Source of the DNA: Acidobacteriota bacterium
GTDB taxonomy: Bacteria; Acidobacteriota; Vicinamibacteria; Vicinamibacterales; SCN-69-37
DNA length: 64,000 bases
Direction: 5' to 3'
Assembly: GCA_947467605.1 (NCBI GenBank)
Contig: CANIII010000023.1
Span: forward strand, 22,197 to 86,196
Shown here: piece by piece, positions 26,818-34,984 of the stretch
How the letters are laid out: every line of letters begins with the position of its first letter
Numbering within the stretch: the stretch's first letter is position 1
Notes under the pieces: model-generated
Told to the model about the DNA's origin: nothing
Databases searched by the model: none
What the model saw: the letters and a program-made list of their open reading frames with translations, nothing else
Program-made: the position numbers and the translations under genes

Positions 26818-27653
26818 CGTTTTTGCCAGTTCACCATATCCCAGACAAGCGTGGCGGCATCGGCGAAGCCAAGGGTTGGTCGCGTGCGGAACACGTCGAA
26901 GCTGACGGACTCGAGGCGGTCAAGGATCCGCACGCCACCGAGCCACGTGGCGCGGAGTTCCCAGCGCAAGCGGCCCGTGACACCGTCGGCCACGTCCCGC
27001 CCCTCAGTGAAGAGCGCGCGCGTCCGGCCCGACGCCTCCCGCAGGGCAGACGTCCATTCCGGCGTCATGCGTCGCGCGCGCAGATCAGTTTCCGCTGCAC
27101 CTGCCGCGCGACTGAGCTCGGCCGGCACGTACACCCTGCCCTTCGCCCAGTCTTTCTCGACGTCCTGCCAGAAGTTTACGAGTTGGAGTGCGGTACAGAC
27201 CGCGTCTGACTGTCTGGCGAGGTGCTCGTCGCGATAGCCGGCGACGCCGAGCACCAGTCGGCCGACGGGGTTTGCGGACCGACGGCAGTAGTCGAGCAAA
27301 TCTGCCCACGTCTCGTAACGCTTCGTCACGACGTCCTGGCGAAACGCAGAGAGCAAGTCTTCGCACAGTTGCGGATCGAGTTGGAACGTCCTGATGGTGT
27401 CGTGGAGCGCGACGAAAATCGGATGTGCACTGGGATTTCTGAGGTGCGCGCTCCACGCATCGAGTTTCGCCAATCGCTCGGCATCGGGCATGTCCCCTTC
27501 GTCAGCAAGGTCGTCTGCGGTGCGCGCGAATGCGTAGATCGCGGCAATGTGGGGACGCATGGGCGCGGGCAGCAGCCACGACGCCACGGGAAAGTTCTCG
27601 TAGTGCGAGCGCGCCAGCCGCAGACAGACGGCGTAGGCGTCGGAGGTGTTCAC
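26814..27653 (-). CDS. hpnC: Squalene synthase-like HpnC (hydroxysqualene synthase)
   Basis: A 279-residue prenyl synthase that turns presqualene-PP into hydroxysqualene. Motifs: 'HYENFPVASWLLP', characteristic of HpnC, first Asp motif 'ARTADDLADE', second 'QLVNFWQDVEKDWAKGRVYV'. GTG start at 27653. It is the first of three consecutive overlapping hpn genes and lies 30 bases after the cobalamin adenosyltransferase stop, so all are likely in one transcript. Confidence 0.91.
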   Translation of the reverse strand: MNTSDAYAVCLRLARSHYENFPVASWLLPAPMRPHIAAIYAFARTADDLADEGDMPDAERLAKLDAWSAHLRNPSAHPIFVALHDTIRTFQLDPQLCEDLLSAFRQDVVTKRYETWADLLDYCRRSANPVGRLVLGVAGYRDEHLARQSDAVCTALQLVNFWQDVEKDWAKGRVYVPAELSRAAGAAETDLRARRMTPEWTSALREASGRTRALFTEGRDVADGVTGRLRWELRATWLGGVRILDRLESVSFDVFRTRPTLGFADAATLVWDMVNWQKR

Positions 27654-27683
27654 CGCCGGTTTACCACTCGAAGCTCAAGCTCG

Positions 27684-28220
27684 TTACCACTCGACTTCCT
27701 GCACGCCCGCGCGGTGGTTCACTACGCGCGCGATCACGAACAGCAGATCCGAGAGGCGGTTGACGTAGATAATTTGTGTCGGCTGAACGCCGGGGCTCGT
27801 CACCATTCGCCGCTCAGCGCGACGGCAGACCGTTCGCGCCAGATGCAGCGTCGCGCCGGCCGGCGAACCGCCCGCCAGGATGAAGCTCGTGAGCGGTGGT
27901 AGCTCCGATTCGAGCACATCAATCCACCCCTCCAGCCGCTCCACGTCCTCGTCCCCGAGGCGTGTCTTGCCTTCATACGTTTTCTTCGTGTCGGGTCGAC
28001 CATCCGCGAGCTGCGCGCCAAGTGCGAACAAATCACGCTGAATGCGATCGAGCATCGCGTCGGTGTCGGCGGGCACACCGGCGGCGCGCACAACGCCAAT
28101 GCACGCGTTGGCTTCATCGATTTCGCCGTAGGCATCGACACGCGGATCGGCCTTCGACACTCTCGCGCCACCGAAGAGCCCGGTCTCGCCCGCGTCTCCG
28201 GTCTTTGTGTAGATCTTCAC
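27684..28220 (-). CDS. pduO: PduO-type cob(I)alamin adenosyltransferase
   Basis: A 178-residue enzyme that makes adenosylcobalamin from ATP. GTG 28220 is preferred: the family N-terminus 'KIYTKTGDAGETGLFGGARV' begins directly after it, and TATAAT ends six bases upstream. Other motifs: 'DAYGEIDEANACIG' and 'CRRAERRMVT' with the ATP-site arginines, and 'YVNRLSDLLFVIAR'. It heads the pduO-hpnC-hpnD-hpnE-thiI run. No cobalamin riboswitch is possible in the very short upstream gap. Confidence 0.92.
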   Translation of the reverse strand: MKIYTKTGDAGETGLFGGARVSKADPRVDAYGEIDEANACIGVVRAAGVPADTDAMLDRIQRDLFALGAQLADGRPDTKKTYEGKTRLGDEDVERLEGWIDVLESELPPLTSFILAGGSPAGATLHLARTVCRRAERRMVTSPGVQPTQIIYVNRLSDLLFVIARVVNHRAGVQEVEW

Positions 28221-28226
28221 GTCACG

Positions 28227-28232
28227 ATTATA
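28227..28232 (-). promoter_or_regulatory. -10 element of pduO operon (leaderless spacing, bidirectional site)
   Basis: TATAAT on the minus strand, six bases, then GTG at 28220. The same bases read TATAGT at 28229-28234 on the plus strand, facing mutY. Confidence 0.55.
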
Positions 28233-28234
28233 GT
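28229..28234 (+). promoter_or_regulatory. Possible -10 element of mutY
   Basis: TATAGT on the plus strand with ten bases to GTG 28245. It almost fully overlaps the divergent pduO -10. Confidence 0.4.
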
Positions 28235-28244
28235 GAACGGGCGC

Positions 28245-28937
28245 GTGCCAAAACCAAAGACAGGCCCACTGCCCTCTTCGACTGATCGTCAGTGGTTTCG
28301 ACGTCGATTGCTGGATTGGTATCGGAAGAATGGCCGCGATTTGCCGTGGCGAAACACGGATGATCCGTACCACATCCTGGTGTCTGAGGTGATGCTGCAG
28401 CAGACGCAAGTCGATCGCGTGTTACCGAAGTATCACGAGTGGCTCGGTAAGTACCCGTCGTTTGAGGTGCTGGCCGAGGCGAGCGAACGCGATGTGGTGA
28501 ACACCTGGTATCCGCTCGGCTACAACATCCGTCCGAAGCGGCTGCAGAGCATTGCCCGCGAGTCGGTCGCGAAGTACGGCGGCGAGTTGCCGAGTGACGA
28601 AGCGACCTTGCTGTCATTCAAGGGCATCGGCCCGTACACCGCCGGTGCGGTGATGAGCTTCGCGTTCGGCAAACGCGCTGCGATTCTCGACACCAATGTG
28701 GCTCGCGTGCTGTTCCGCGTGTTCATTGGCAAGGGTGACCACCGCGGCCACACAATGGACAAGCGCCTGTGGGAACTCTCCCGCGCGATGCTGCCGTTCA
28801 AGCACGTCTTCGACTTTAACCAGGCGCTGATGGACTTCGGCGCCACTCTCTGCACGGCGCGCAAGCCTGATTGCCCGCGCTGCCCGATGAAAGCAAAGTG
28901 CCATGACCTCGATCGTCGTACTCGCGGCCGTCGTTGA
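28245..28937 (+). CDS. mutY: A/G-specific adenine glycosylase MutY, short form
   Basis: An approximately 230-residue base-excision enzyme that removes adenine opposite 8-oxoguanine. Seen: 'SEVMLQQTQV' with the catalytic glutamate, helix-hairpin-helix 'FKGIGPYTAGAV', 'LDTNVARVL' with the catalytic Asp (most MutY have D-G-N-V), and a 4Fe-4S set with spacing C-x6-C-x2-C-x5-C ('CTARKPDCPRCPMKAKC'). The usual C-terminal Nudix-like 8-oxoG domain is absent. Instead a separate MutT gene overlaps the 3' end by 35 bases. GTG 28233 is also in frame, but it lies inside the -10 hexamer, so 28245 is preferred. Confidence 0.86.
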   Translation: MPKPKTGPLPSSTDRQWFRRRLLDWYRKNGRDLPWRNTDDPYHILVSEVMLQQTQVDRVLPKYHEWLGKYPSFEVLAEASERDVVNTWYPLGYNIRPKRLQSIARESVAKYGGELPSDEATLLSFKGIGPYTAGAVMSFAFGKRAAILDTNVARVLFRVFIGKGDHRGHTMDKRLWELSRAMLPFKHVFDFNQALMDFGATLCTARKPDCPRCPMKAKCHDLDRRTRGRR

Positions 28938-29283
28938 AGAGGGCGACGCGTTCCTGCTGACGCGTCGGCTCAAGGGCACGCACCTCGCGGGGACGTGGGA
29001 GTTTCCTGGCGGCAAGTGCGAGCCCGGCGAATCGCACGAAGACTGCCTGCGTCGCGAGATGCTCGAAGAGTTAGCGGTCGATGTCGCTGTCGGCGACGAG
29101 ATCTTCACGATTACGCACGCGTATCCCGAGCGAACCGTTGAGCTGCATTTCAGAGCGTGCACGTTGAAGGGTGTGCCCGTTCCCCAAATCGGCCAGGAAA
29201 TGCGTTGGGTGAAACGTGCAGAACTGGCGACGCTGGAGTTTCCCGAGGCCGATCGAGAGTTGATTGAGATGCTACACAGATAG
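28903..29283 (+). CDS. mutT: Nudix hydrolase, MutT-like
   Basis: A 126-residue Nudix protein. The box is complete: G-x5-E-x7-R-E-x2-E-E ('GGKCEPGESHEDCLRREMLE' and following E-L), so it should hydrolyse a nucleotide such as 8-oxo-dGTP. The end 'IGQEMRWVKRAELATLEFPE' is typical of MutT. It overlaps the mutY end by 35 bases, and together they make a GO-repair pair. An alternative reading is that it substitutes in trans for the missing MutY C-terminal domain, but the intact Nudix box argues for catalysis. Confidence 0.86.
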   Translation: MTSIVVLAAVVEEGDAFLLTRRLKGTHLAGTWEFPGGKCEPGESHEDCLRREMLEELAVDVAVGDEIFTITHAYPERTVELHFRACTLKGVPVPQIGQEMRWVKRAELATLEFPEADRELIEMLHR

Positions 29284-29299
29284 GGCCGTTTCGGCCCTA
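29283..29299. terminator. Short hairpin between convergent mutT and ygfZ
   Basis: A 7-base stem with a TTT loop (agggccg-ttt-cggccct) spanning the two stop codons. No clear T-run, so termination is only a suggestion. Confidence 0.4.
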
Positions 29300-30172
29300 C
29301 GAGCACTCTCCGACGACAATTGCAGTTGCCCCGCCCACCATCACTGTCGTCCCCGCAAGTGCATGCTCGCGCTGGACGTAGCCGAGGGCGACGACACGAT
29401 CCAGGCGTCGTGAACGAGCGGCACTGGTGACCTTGCCTACGTCATGGCCGTCCATGGTGATGGGCGTGCCGGCGGCAGGAACGTCGGCGTGTCCGCCGGT
29501 GATCGCGATCTTCATCAGCCGCTTCGCCACGCGACCGCCACCGCGGTGCAGCACGCGGACGATCACTTCCTGCCCGACATAGCAGCCCTTGGTCTGACTG
29601 ATCGCGCGGTCAAGAAGCCCCGCTTCGAGCGGAATCGTCTCTTCGTTAATATCAACGCCCCACTGAGCGCGGCCGGCTTCAATCCGCATGACTTCAAGGT
29701 CAGCCGGGGCGATTTCCGGTAATCCGTCAGCCTCGAGCTCGGCCCGGATGGCCGCCTCGCGCTCGGCATCAAAGAAAATGTCTGTCGAGTGGGCGAGACT
29801 CTCACCGACGAGCGTGATCTCGTGAATCAGCTGCGAGGCGTCCGTGACCTGCACGTCCTCGGCGAAAATCAGAAAGTCGAGGCGCACCGCAAGCGTCGCC
29901 GCAATTTCGGCAGGAACCGAGACGAGCGCCTCGACTTCGCCGCGGAACACGCGCATGTCGGTGATCATTCGTCCCTGAGGCGTCAGATATAGCGCATCAA
30001 TCGACTGCCCCACCTGGAGGCCCGCGACGTCGTTGGTGACCAGGGCCTGCAAGAACTCCAACGCGTCGGGACCGGTCAGCCGGAGCCGGCCCCGGTCGGC
30101 CCGTGGGACCCACCCGATGAGGCCAGACCGTCCCGAGTGACCGAAGTTGGAAGTATGCTGAAGGGGCTGCAT
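29297..30172 (-). CDS. ygfZ: YgfZ/GcvT-like folate-binding protein
   Basis: A 291-residue protein of the YgfZ family, which uses a folate to help repair or assemble certain Fe-S proteins. The diagnostic K-G-C-Y-x-G-Q-E motif is present ('TKGCYVGQEVIVRVLHRGG') with its redox cysteine, plus 'LRLTGPDALEFLQALVTNDV' near the N-terminus. The ATG at 30172 shares its bases with the divergent hydrolase ATG at 30171 (CATG), leaving no room for a separate promoter, so the true start could be slightly later. Confidence 0.86.
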   Translation of the reverse strand: MQPLQHTSNFGHSGRSGLIGWVPRADRGRLRLTGPDALEFLQALVTNDVAGLQVGQSIDALYLTPQGRMITDMRVFRGEVEALVSVPAEIAATLAVRLDFLIFAEDVQVTDASQLIHEITLVGESLAHSTDIFFDAEREAAIRAELEADGLPEIAPADLEVMRIEAGRAQWGVDINEETIPLEAGLLDRAISQTKGCYVGQEVIVRVLHRGGGRVAKRLMKIAITGGHADVPAAGTPITMDGHDVGKVTSAARSRRLDRVVALGYVQREHALAGTTVMVGGATAIVVGECS

Positions 30173-31856
30173 GCTGAGGGTGATTCGTCATCTTATCGTC
30201 GCGGTTCTCGCGGGAACAACGCTGATCCATGAAGGGGTCCTTCAGGCCCAGTCGCCGGAGTCGCCGGTTGTCACCTTCAACATCACCGTCCGCGGTCAAC
30301 GCGTCGGACAGGAAAACGTCACACTGACGCGCACGGCTGACGGCTGGCTGATTTCAGCCAGCGGCAGCCAGGGCGGTGCCACCATCTTCACGATCGACAA
30401 ATTCGAGGCGACCTACTCTGCCGATTGGCAGCCGCGGTCGCTCGTCATCGAAGCGCAATCCGGCACACAGCCGGTGCAGCTCATGACACTGACCACGACC
30501 TTCACCGAGACGACGGCCACGAACGACGCGATGCAGGGCGGCAACAAGACGGCCGCGACGCACACCGTCAGCCCCCGCACGGTCGTACTGCCCAACAACT
30601 TCTTCGGCGCGTACGAAGCACTCGCTGCGCAGCTCAATGGGAGCGCAGTCGGCGCCACATTCCCGATCTACGTCGCGCCGTCGGCAGAAATCTCAGGCAC
30701 GATCACGGCCATCGCACCGCAGCGCCTGCAGACGCCCGACTCGATCGTAGAGTTGCGTCATTTCAGCATGGCGATGAAGAACCCGGCCGGCCTCGTGATG
30801 GTGGAGGTCTCGGTCGACCAGAAGGGCCGGCTCGCTCGCGTCGCCGTTCCCGCCGCCGGCATCGTCGTCCTCCGTAGCGACTTGTCGAATGTGATGACGC
30901 GCGATGCGTCGTATCAGAACGATGCCGACAAACCGGCGTTCATCCCGGGCATTGGGTTTACGATCGCGGCGACCACGACGGCACCGACAACGGTAAGTGC
31001 CACGGACAAGCTCCCCGCGGTGATTTTGGTGGGCGGGCTTGGCCCGTCCGACCGCGATGAGACGCGATTCGGGATTCCGATTTTCGGTCAACTCTCAGCG
31101 GATCTGGCGAAGGCCGGCTTTTTCGTCGTCCGCTTCGACAAGCGCGGCACCGGTCAGAGCGGTGGCCGCGTGGAATCGGCGACGCTGCAAGACTATGCGG
31201 ACGACGTCCAGAGCATCGTGAGCTGGTTGCGATCGCGCAAGGACATCGATCAAAAGCGCATTGCGGTGGTCGGGCACGCTGAGGGCGCTGCGGTGGCGTT
31301 GATCGCCGGAGACCGCGCTGGCGGAAAGATCGCAGCGCTCGGCCTGATGGCAGCGACTGGTCAGTCGGGCCGCGACGTCGTCTTGGCGCAACAACAGCGC
31401 TCACTCGATCGATCGAGCGACAGCGTCGAAGAGAAGCACGCCAAGATCGCGCTGCAAACGCGGATCCTCGACGCGGTCGTGAAAGGCACAGGCTGGGACG
31501 GCGTGCCGATGGCGATGCAACGCGCGGCCGACACACTGCTGTTCAAGAGCTGGGTTGAGTTTGATCCTGCGACGACGATGAAGAAGGCGGACCAGCCAAT
31601 TCTCATTGTTCACGGCGCACTCGATACGGAGATGGTGCCTGCAGACGCCGATCGACTCGACGCGTTGGCGCGCGCGCGCAAGACGAAAGCGGCGCCACTG
31701 ACGAAGAAGGTCCTGCTACCGAACGTGAACCATCTGCTGGCCGCTGCAACGACGGGCGAAGCGGACGAGTATCCGTCCCTCGCGATCAAATCGATTGCCC
31801 CTGCTGTGGCCACGACGCTCGTCGAGTGGCTCAACGCTGTGATGCCGAAGAAGTAG
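30171..31856 (+). CDS. Exported alpha/beta-hydrolase-fold protein lacking nucleophile serine
   Basis: A 561-residue protein with a signal peptide (to about residue 27, VLQAQS), an N-terminal beta domain of about 240 residues, and a C-terminal alpha/beta hydrolase domain. It starts behind AAGGGG. The strand 'FFVVRFDKRGTGQSGGRVES' and the acid/base residues in 'HGALDTEMVP' and 'NVNHLL' are intact, but the nucleophile elbow reads G-H-A-E-G (Ala370, codon GCT at 31278-31280) where G-H-S-E-G is expected. It may be inactive or use another residue. Nine bases precede pntAA. Confidence 0.8.
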   Translation: MLRVIRHLIVAVLAGTTLIHEGVLQAQSPESPVVTFNITVRGQRVGQENVTLTRTADGWLISASGSQGGATIFTIDKFEATYSADWQPRSLVIEAQSGTQPVQLMTLTTTFTETTATNDAMQGGNKTAATHTVSPRTVVLPNNFFGAYEALAAQLNGSAVGATFPIYVAPSAEISGTITAIAPQRLQTPDSIVELRHFSMAMKNPAGLVMVEVSVDQKGRLARVAVPAAGIVVLRSDLSNVMTRDASYQNDADKPAFIPGIGFTIAATTTAPTTVSATDKLPAVILVGGLGPSDRDETRFGIPIFGQLSADLAKAGFFVVRFDKRGTGQSGGRVESATLQDYADDVQSIVSWLRSRKDIDQKRIAVVGHAEGAAVALIAGDRAGGKIAALGLMAATGQSGRDVVLAQQQRSLDRSSDSVEEKHAKIALQTRILDAVVKGTGWDGVPMAMQRAADTLLFKSWVEFDPATTMKKADQPILIVHGALDTEMVPADADRLDALARARKTKAAPLTKKVLLPNVNHLLAAATTGEADEYPSLAIKSIAPAVATTLVEWLNAVMPKK

Positions 31857-31864
31857 GAAGCCAC

Positions 31865-33025
31865 ATGATTCTCGGAGTTCCGAAAGAGACGTTTCCTGGC
31901 GAACGGCGCGTGGCGATTGCGCCGGCGTCGATCGCGGCGCTGATCAAGAGTGGGATCGATGTCGTCATCGAGTCGGGCGCAGGTGAATCCGCCGGGTTTA
32001 CTGACGCGGCCTACACCGAACTCCATGCGCGCATCGGCACGCGCGCAGACGCGTTTGCCGGCGACCTCGTTGCGCAGGTGCGCACCTCCGCAGATTCTCC
32101 ATACAAAAAGGATCAGGTCGTGATCGGCTTTTCGGATCCGCTGAGCGCGCACGATCTCACGCGGGCAATTGCCGACACGGGCGCCATTCTCTTTTCGATG
32201 GAGATGGTGCCGCGCATCACGCGCGCCCAGAGCATGGACGCGTTGTCGTCGATGGCCACGATCGCGGGCTACAAGGCCGTGCTCATGGCCGCAGACACGC
32301 TGCCCCGCATGTTTCCGATGCTGATGACCGCGGCCGGCACGGTGACCGCCGCCCGCGTGTTTGTCATCGGCGCCGGCGTCGCAGGCTTGCAGGCCATCGC
32401 GACGGCCAAGCGCAACGGCGCACGTGTCGAGGCGTACGATGTGCGCCCAGCGGTGAAGGAACAAATCATGAGTCTTGGCGCTCGCTTCGTTGAGCTGCCG
32501 ATTGAAGCTGGCGACGCGCAGGATGCGGGCGGCTACGCCAAGGCGCAGGATGAGACGTTCTACCGTCGTCAGCGCGAGCTCATGGCCAAGACGCTCGCGG
32601 CGACTGACGTCGTCATCACCACTGCCGCGATTCCCGGCAAGCGATCACCCGTGCTGATCACAGAGGACGCGGTGAAAGGCATGCCGCCCGGTTCGGTGAT
32701 CGTTGACCTCGCGGCCGAGCGTGGCGGCAACTGTGAATTGACGAAAGCAGACCAGACGATCGTCGCCCACGGCGTCACGATCATGGGCCCGACGAATCTG
32801 CCGGCGACCGTGCCGTATCACGCCAGTCAGATGTATTCCCGCAACGTGGTCACGCTCGTGCAGCACCTCGCGCCCCGCACCAAGGGCGCCGACGGCAAAC
32901 TCACGGGGCCGGCCACACTCACATTCAACATGGACGACGAGATCACGCGCGACACGATGATCACGCGCGGCGGCGACGTCGTGAATGCGCGGATCAAACC
33001 GCTCGTCGCAACGGTGGTGGCATAG
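31865..33025 (+). CDS. pntAA: NAD(P) transhydrogenase subunit alpha part 1 (PntAA)
   Basis: A 386-residue soluble NAD(H)-binding subunit of the proton-translocating transhydrogenase. The start at ATG 31865 gives the conserved 'MILGVPKETFPGERRVAIAP'. Further: 'SMDALSSMATIAGYKAV', the Rossmann core 'VFVIGAGVAGLQAIATAKRN', 'AYDVRPAVKEQI', and 'TIMGPTNLPATVPYHAS'. The membrane subunits (PntAB, PntB) normally follow at once, but here an FHA gene follows with no gap. They must lie elsewhere or be absent. Alanine dehydrogenase is a related alternative, but the motifs favour PntAA. Confidence 0.88.
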   Translation: MILGVPKETFPGERRVAIAPASIAALIKSGIDVVIESGAGESAGFTDAAYTELHARIGTRADAFAGDLVAQVRTSADSPYKKDQVVIGFSDPLSAHDLTRAIADTGAILFSMEMVPRITRAQSMDALSSMATIAGYKAVLMAADTLPRMFPMLMTAAGTVTAARVFVIGAGVAGLQAIATAKRNGARVEAYDVRPAVKEQIMSLGARFVELPIEAGDAQDAGGYAKAQDETFYRRQRELMAKTLAATDVVITTAAIPGKRSPVLITEDAVKGMPPGSVIVDLAAERGGNCELTKADQTIVAHGVTIMGPTNLPATVPYHASQMYSRNVVTLVQHLAPRTKGADGKLTGPATLTFNMDDEITRDTMITRGGDVVNARIKPLVATVVA

Positions 33026-33316
33026 ATGGCAGGTTGGATTCTTACGAGCTCAGATCCCGAAATGAAACTGCGCGTTGCACCGAGCAGCATCAAAACGATC
33101 GGCCGCTCCGCCAGGGCCGAGTTCATCGTGGAAGCCGCGCTCGTGTCACGTCTCCACTGCCGCCTCACGACAGACGCGTCAGATCAGCTGCTCGTCGAAG
33201 ATCTCGAAAGCACCAACGGCATCTTTGTGAACGGCGAAAAAGTGGACCGCGCCATCCTCAAGCCCAAAGACATCCTGTCGGTGGGCCGCGTCGATTTCGA
33301 AGTCGCGCAGGCCTAA
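33026..33316 (+). CDS. FHA-domain protein
   Basis: A 96-residue single forkhead-associated domain. Phosphothreonine-site motifs are present: I-G-R-S, 'SRLHCRL' (S-x2-H), and 'LESTNGIFVNG' (the T-N-G-x-x-V-N-G loop). It should bind a phosphothreonine peptide in the cytoplasm, perhaps made by a Hanks-type kinase such as the one at 11.5-14 kb (inference). Its ATG directly follows the pntAA stop, so the two are co-transcribed. Confidence 0.88.
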   Translation: MAGWILTSSDPEMKLRVAPSSIKTIGRSARAEFIVEAALVSRLHCRLTTDASDQLLVEDLESTNGIFVNGEKVDRAILKPKDILSVGRVDFEVAQA

Positions 33317-33462
33317 GAGCACTGGGGTCCTGCCGACGAACAGCCCCACGCCCAGGCCTGCAGATCGCGGATGGCCTCGTCGCGTCGTAGCGGGTCAGTC
33401 GGCATAGTCAGGTAGGGGAAGGTCCGGCGCTCCATCCTTTGGAGGCGCACCGCGATGTCAAC
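33317..33462. repeat. Short intergenic region with REP-like inverted repeat
   Basis: At about 33427-33448 the sequence gcgctcca-tccttt-ggaggcgc forms an imperfect hairpin. The flank aggtccggcgctcca is shared with the element at 61954-61980. Nothing else seen here. Confidence 0.45.
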
Positions 33463-33840
33463 TCAGGTGCGGCTTAGCGACGGGTCCATCGAAAGGCGGC
33501 GGGCTTTCACCAGTTTCTTCACGAGCGTCGCGCTGATGGGCTTGTCGGGCGTGAATCGCACCGTGCCCTTGCTAGTGCTGAATGTCTTGAGCTCCTTCGC
33601 CAGTGCTTCGATAGGATACGCACCTGGAAAGAACGAGCAGTGTTTGGCCGCGGCGTGGAAGTAGACGAGCACGCGTCCGTCGAGTCTGAATGCCGGCATC
33701 GAATATGAGATGCACTCCTCCGCCTTCGGCACCGCCGCCAGAATCTGTTTGCGGAGTCGTTGGAGCGCTGCAGCTTGATCGGGTGGCAGGCGGTCGAGAT
33801 ACTCGTCGATGTCCTTCGGCTTCTTCGCGCCCTTAATCAC
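33463..33840 (-). CDS. DUF1801 (YdhG-like) protein
   Basis: A 125-residue protein matching the DUF1801/YdhG fold: 'IDEYLDRLPPDQAAALQRLR', 'PKAEECISYSMPAFRLDGR', 'VLVYFHAAAKHCSFFPGAYP', and 'TVRFTPDKPISATLVKKLVK'. Related Bacillus proteins were described as frataxin-like iron chaperones, but the function here is open. The GTG at 33840 overlaps the diguanylate cyclase stop by eight bases. Third gene of the MBL-cyclase-DUF1801 run. Confidence 0.84.
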   Translation of the reverse strand: MIKGAKKPKDIDEYLDRLPPDQAAALQRLRKQILAAVPKAEECISYSMPAFRLDGRVLVYFHAAAKHCSFFPGAYPIEALAKELKTFSTSKGTVRFTPDKPISATLVKKLVKARRLSMDPSLSRT

Positions 33841-34984
33841 TGACCACGCTCCTCTTCGTGCCGTACATCGCGTTGTCGGCCACGCGAATCACATCATCCA
33901 ACGACGCCGCCGAGTCGAACGGCGCGAAACCCATGGACACCGTGACGGAGACAGACTCGTCACTGTCGTGCAGCCGGACGCAGCGCAACTGCTCGTTGAC
34001 CACCGTCAGCCGACTGCGCGCGTCGAGTTCGCCGACGTTGATGAGCAGAATCAGAAACTCATCACCACCCCACCGGAACAGCAGATCGTCGGCGCGGATG
34101 CAGCTGCGGATTGCGGAGGCGACAGCCCGAATCGCAGAGTCACCAGCGGCGTGGCCGAATCGATCGTTGACGAACTTGAGATTGTCGATGTCGGCGATCA
34201 CCGCAGTCCCCGCAAGATCGCGGTGCAGCAGCGTGTGAAACGCGTAGCGATTGAACGCCGACGTGAGGTGATCTGTTTGCGCAACACCAACCAACCGATC
34301 GCGCGCCACTTCGAGGTCCGACTGCACCTCGCCTGTTGCGACCATGACCATGCCGAAACCCAGCATGGTCAACAGCAACAGATCATAGAAAGAGGAATAG
34401 GCCAGAAACGGCGGCTCGTGCGCAATCCAGCCAACCGCCGACAGCGCGAAGATCGGCCCGTACGCCCCATAGACACAGGCCAGTAGCAGGAGCGCAACCT
34501 TCAACACGCGCACGCCGAGCGCGCTGCGGTCCGTTGGACGCGCGCGTTGCAATTGGCGCCAGGCGAGGAGGAACAGATAGGCGTAGATCAGCGCATGAAA
34601 CGCGAAGAACACATTGAACTGCCAGCGCGCGGCCACCGGCAAGACCACTGCCGGAACGAGCATCGAGAGCGCAAATGGCAGATCAGAACGGCCGAATGGC
34701 TTGCCGCCGGTGTATTCGCGACATCCAGCAAAAACGAGGTAGCCGAAGACGTACTCAAAGAACATGTAGGCCGGATGCAGCCCAACGCTCAACGCCGGCA
34801 CGCGGAACGAGAGCAAGAGCAGCATCAGCGCGATGAACAGCGCAATCCATGCCGCCGTCCAGGGCACGAGTGGCGCGCGGCGAATCGTGCGCAGAAGGGT
34901 CAGGCACAAAACCGCGATCATCAACACGCCCGCCGATTGCAGCGTGAGGCCGACGAGCGTTGGACTGGCAAACAGGCTGTTCAT
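33833..34984 (-). CDS. Membrane diguanylate cyclase (GGDEF)
   Basis: A 383-residue inner-membrane protein. About seven hydrophobic segments occupy the first ~215 residues, followed by a GGDEF domain. The active loop is intact (RWGGDEF), with 'DIDNLKFVNDRFGHAAGDSA' upstream for metal and substrate binding, so it should make cyclic di-GMP. No RxxD inhibitory site is obvious. The start overlaps the MBL hydrolase stop by four bases. Confidence 0.9.
   Translation of the reverse strand: MNSLFASPTLVGLTLQSAGVLMIAVLCLTLLRTIRRAPLVPWTAAWIALFIALMLLLLSFRVPALSVGLHPAYMFFEYVFGYLVFAGCREYTGGKPFGRSDLPFALSMLVPAVVLPVAARWQFNVFFAFHALIYAYLFLLAWRQLQRARPTDRSALGVRVLKVALLLLACVYGAYGPIFALSAVGWIAHEPPFLAYSSFYDLLLLTMLGFGMVMVATGEVQSDLEVARDRLVGVAQTDHLTSAFNRYAFHTLLHRDLAGTAVIADIDNLKFVNDRFGHAAGDSAIRAVASAIRSCIRADDLLFRWGGDEFLILLINVGELDARSRLTVVNEQLRCVRLHDSDESVSVTVSMGFAPFDSAASLDDVIRVADNAMYGTKRSVVSD

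Noticed and set aside
28221..28244. Cobalamin riboswitch upstream of pduO
   Set aside because: The gap to the divergent gene is about 24 bases, too short for any riboswitch.
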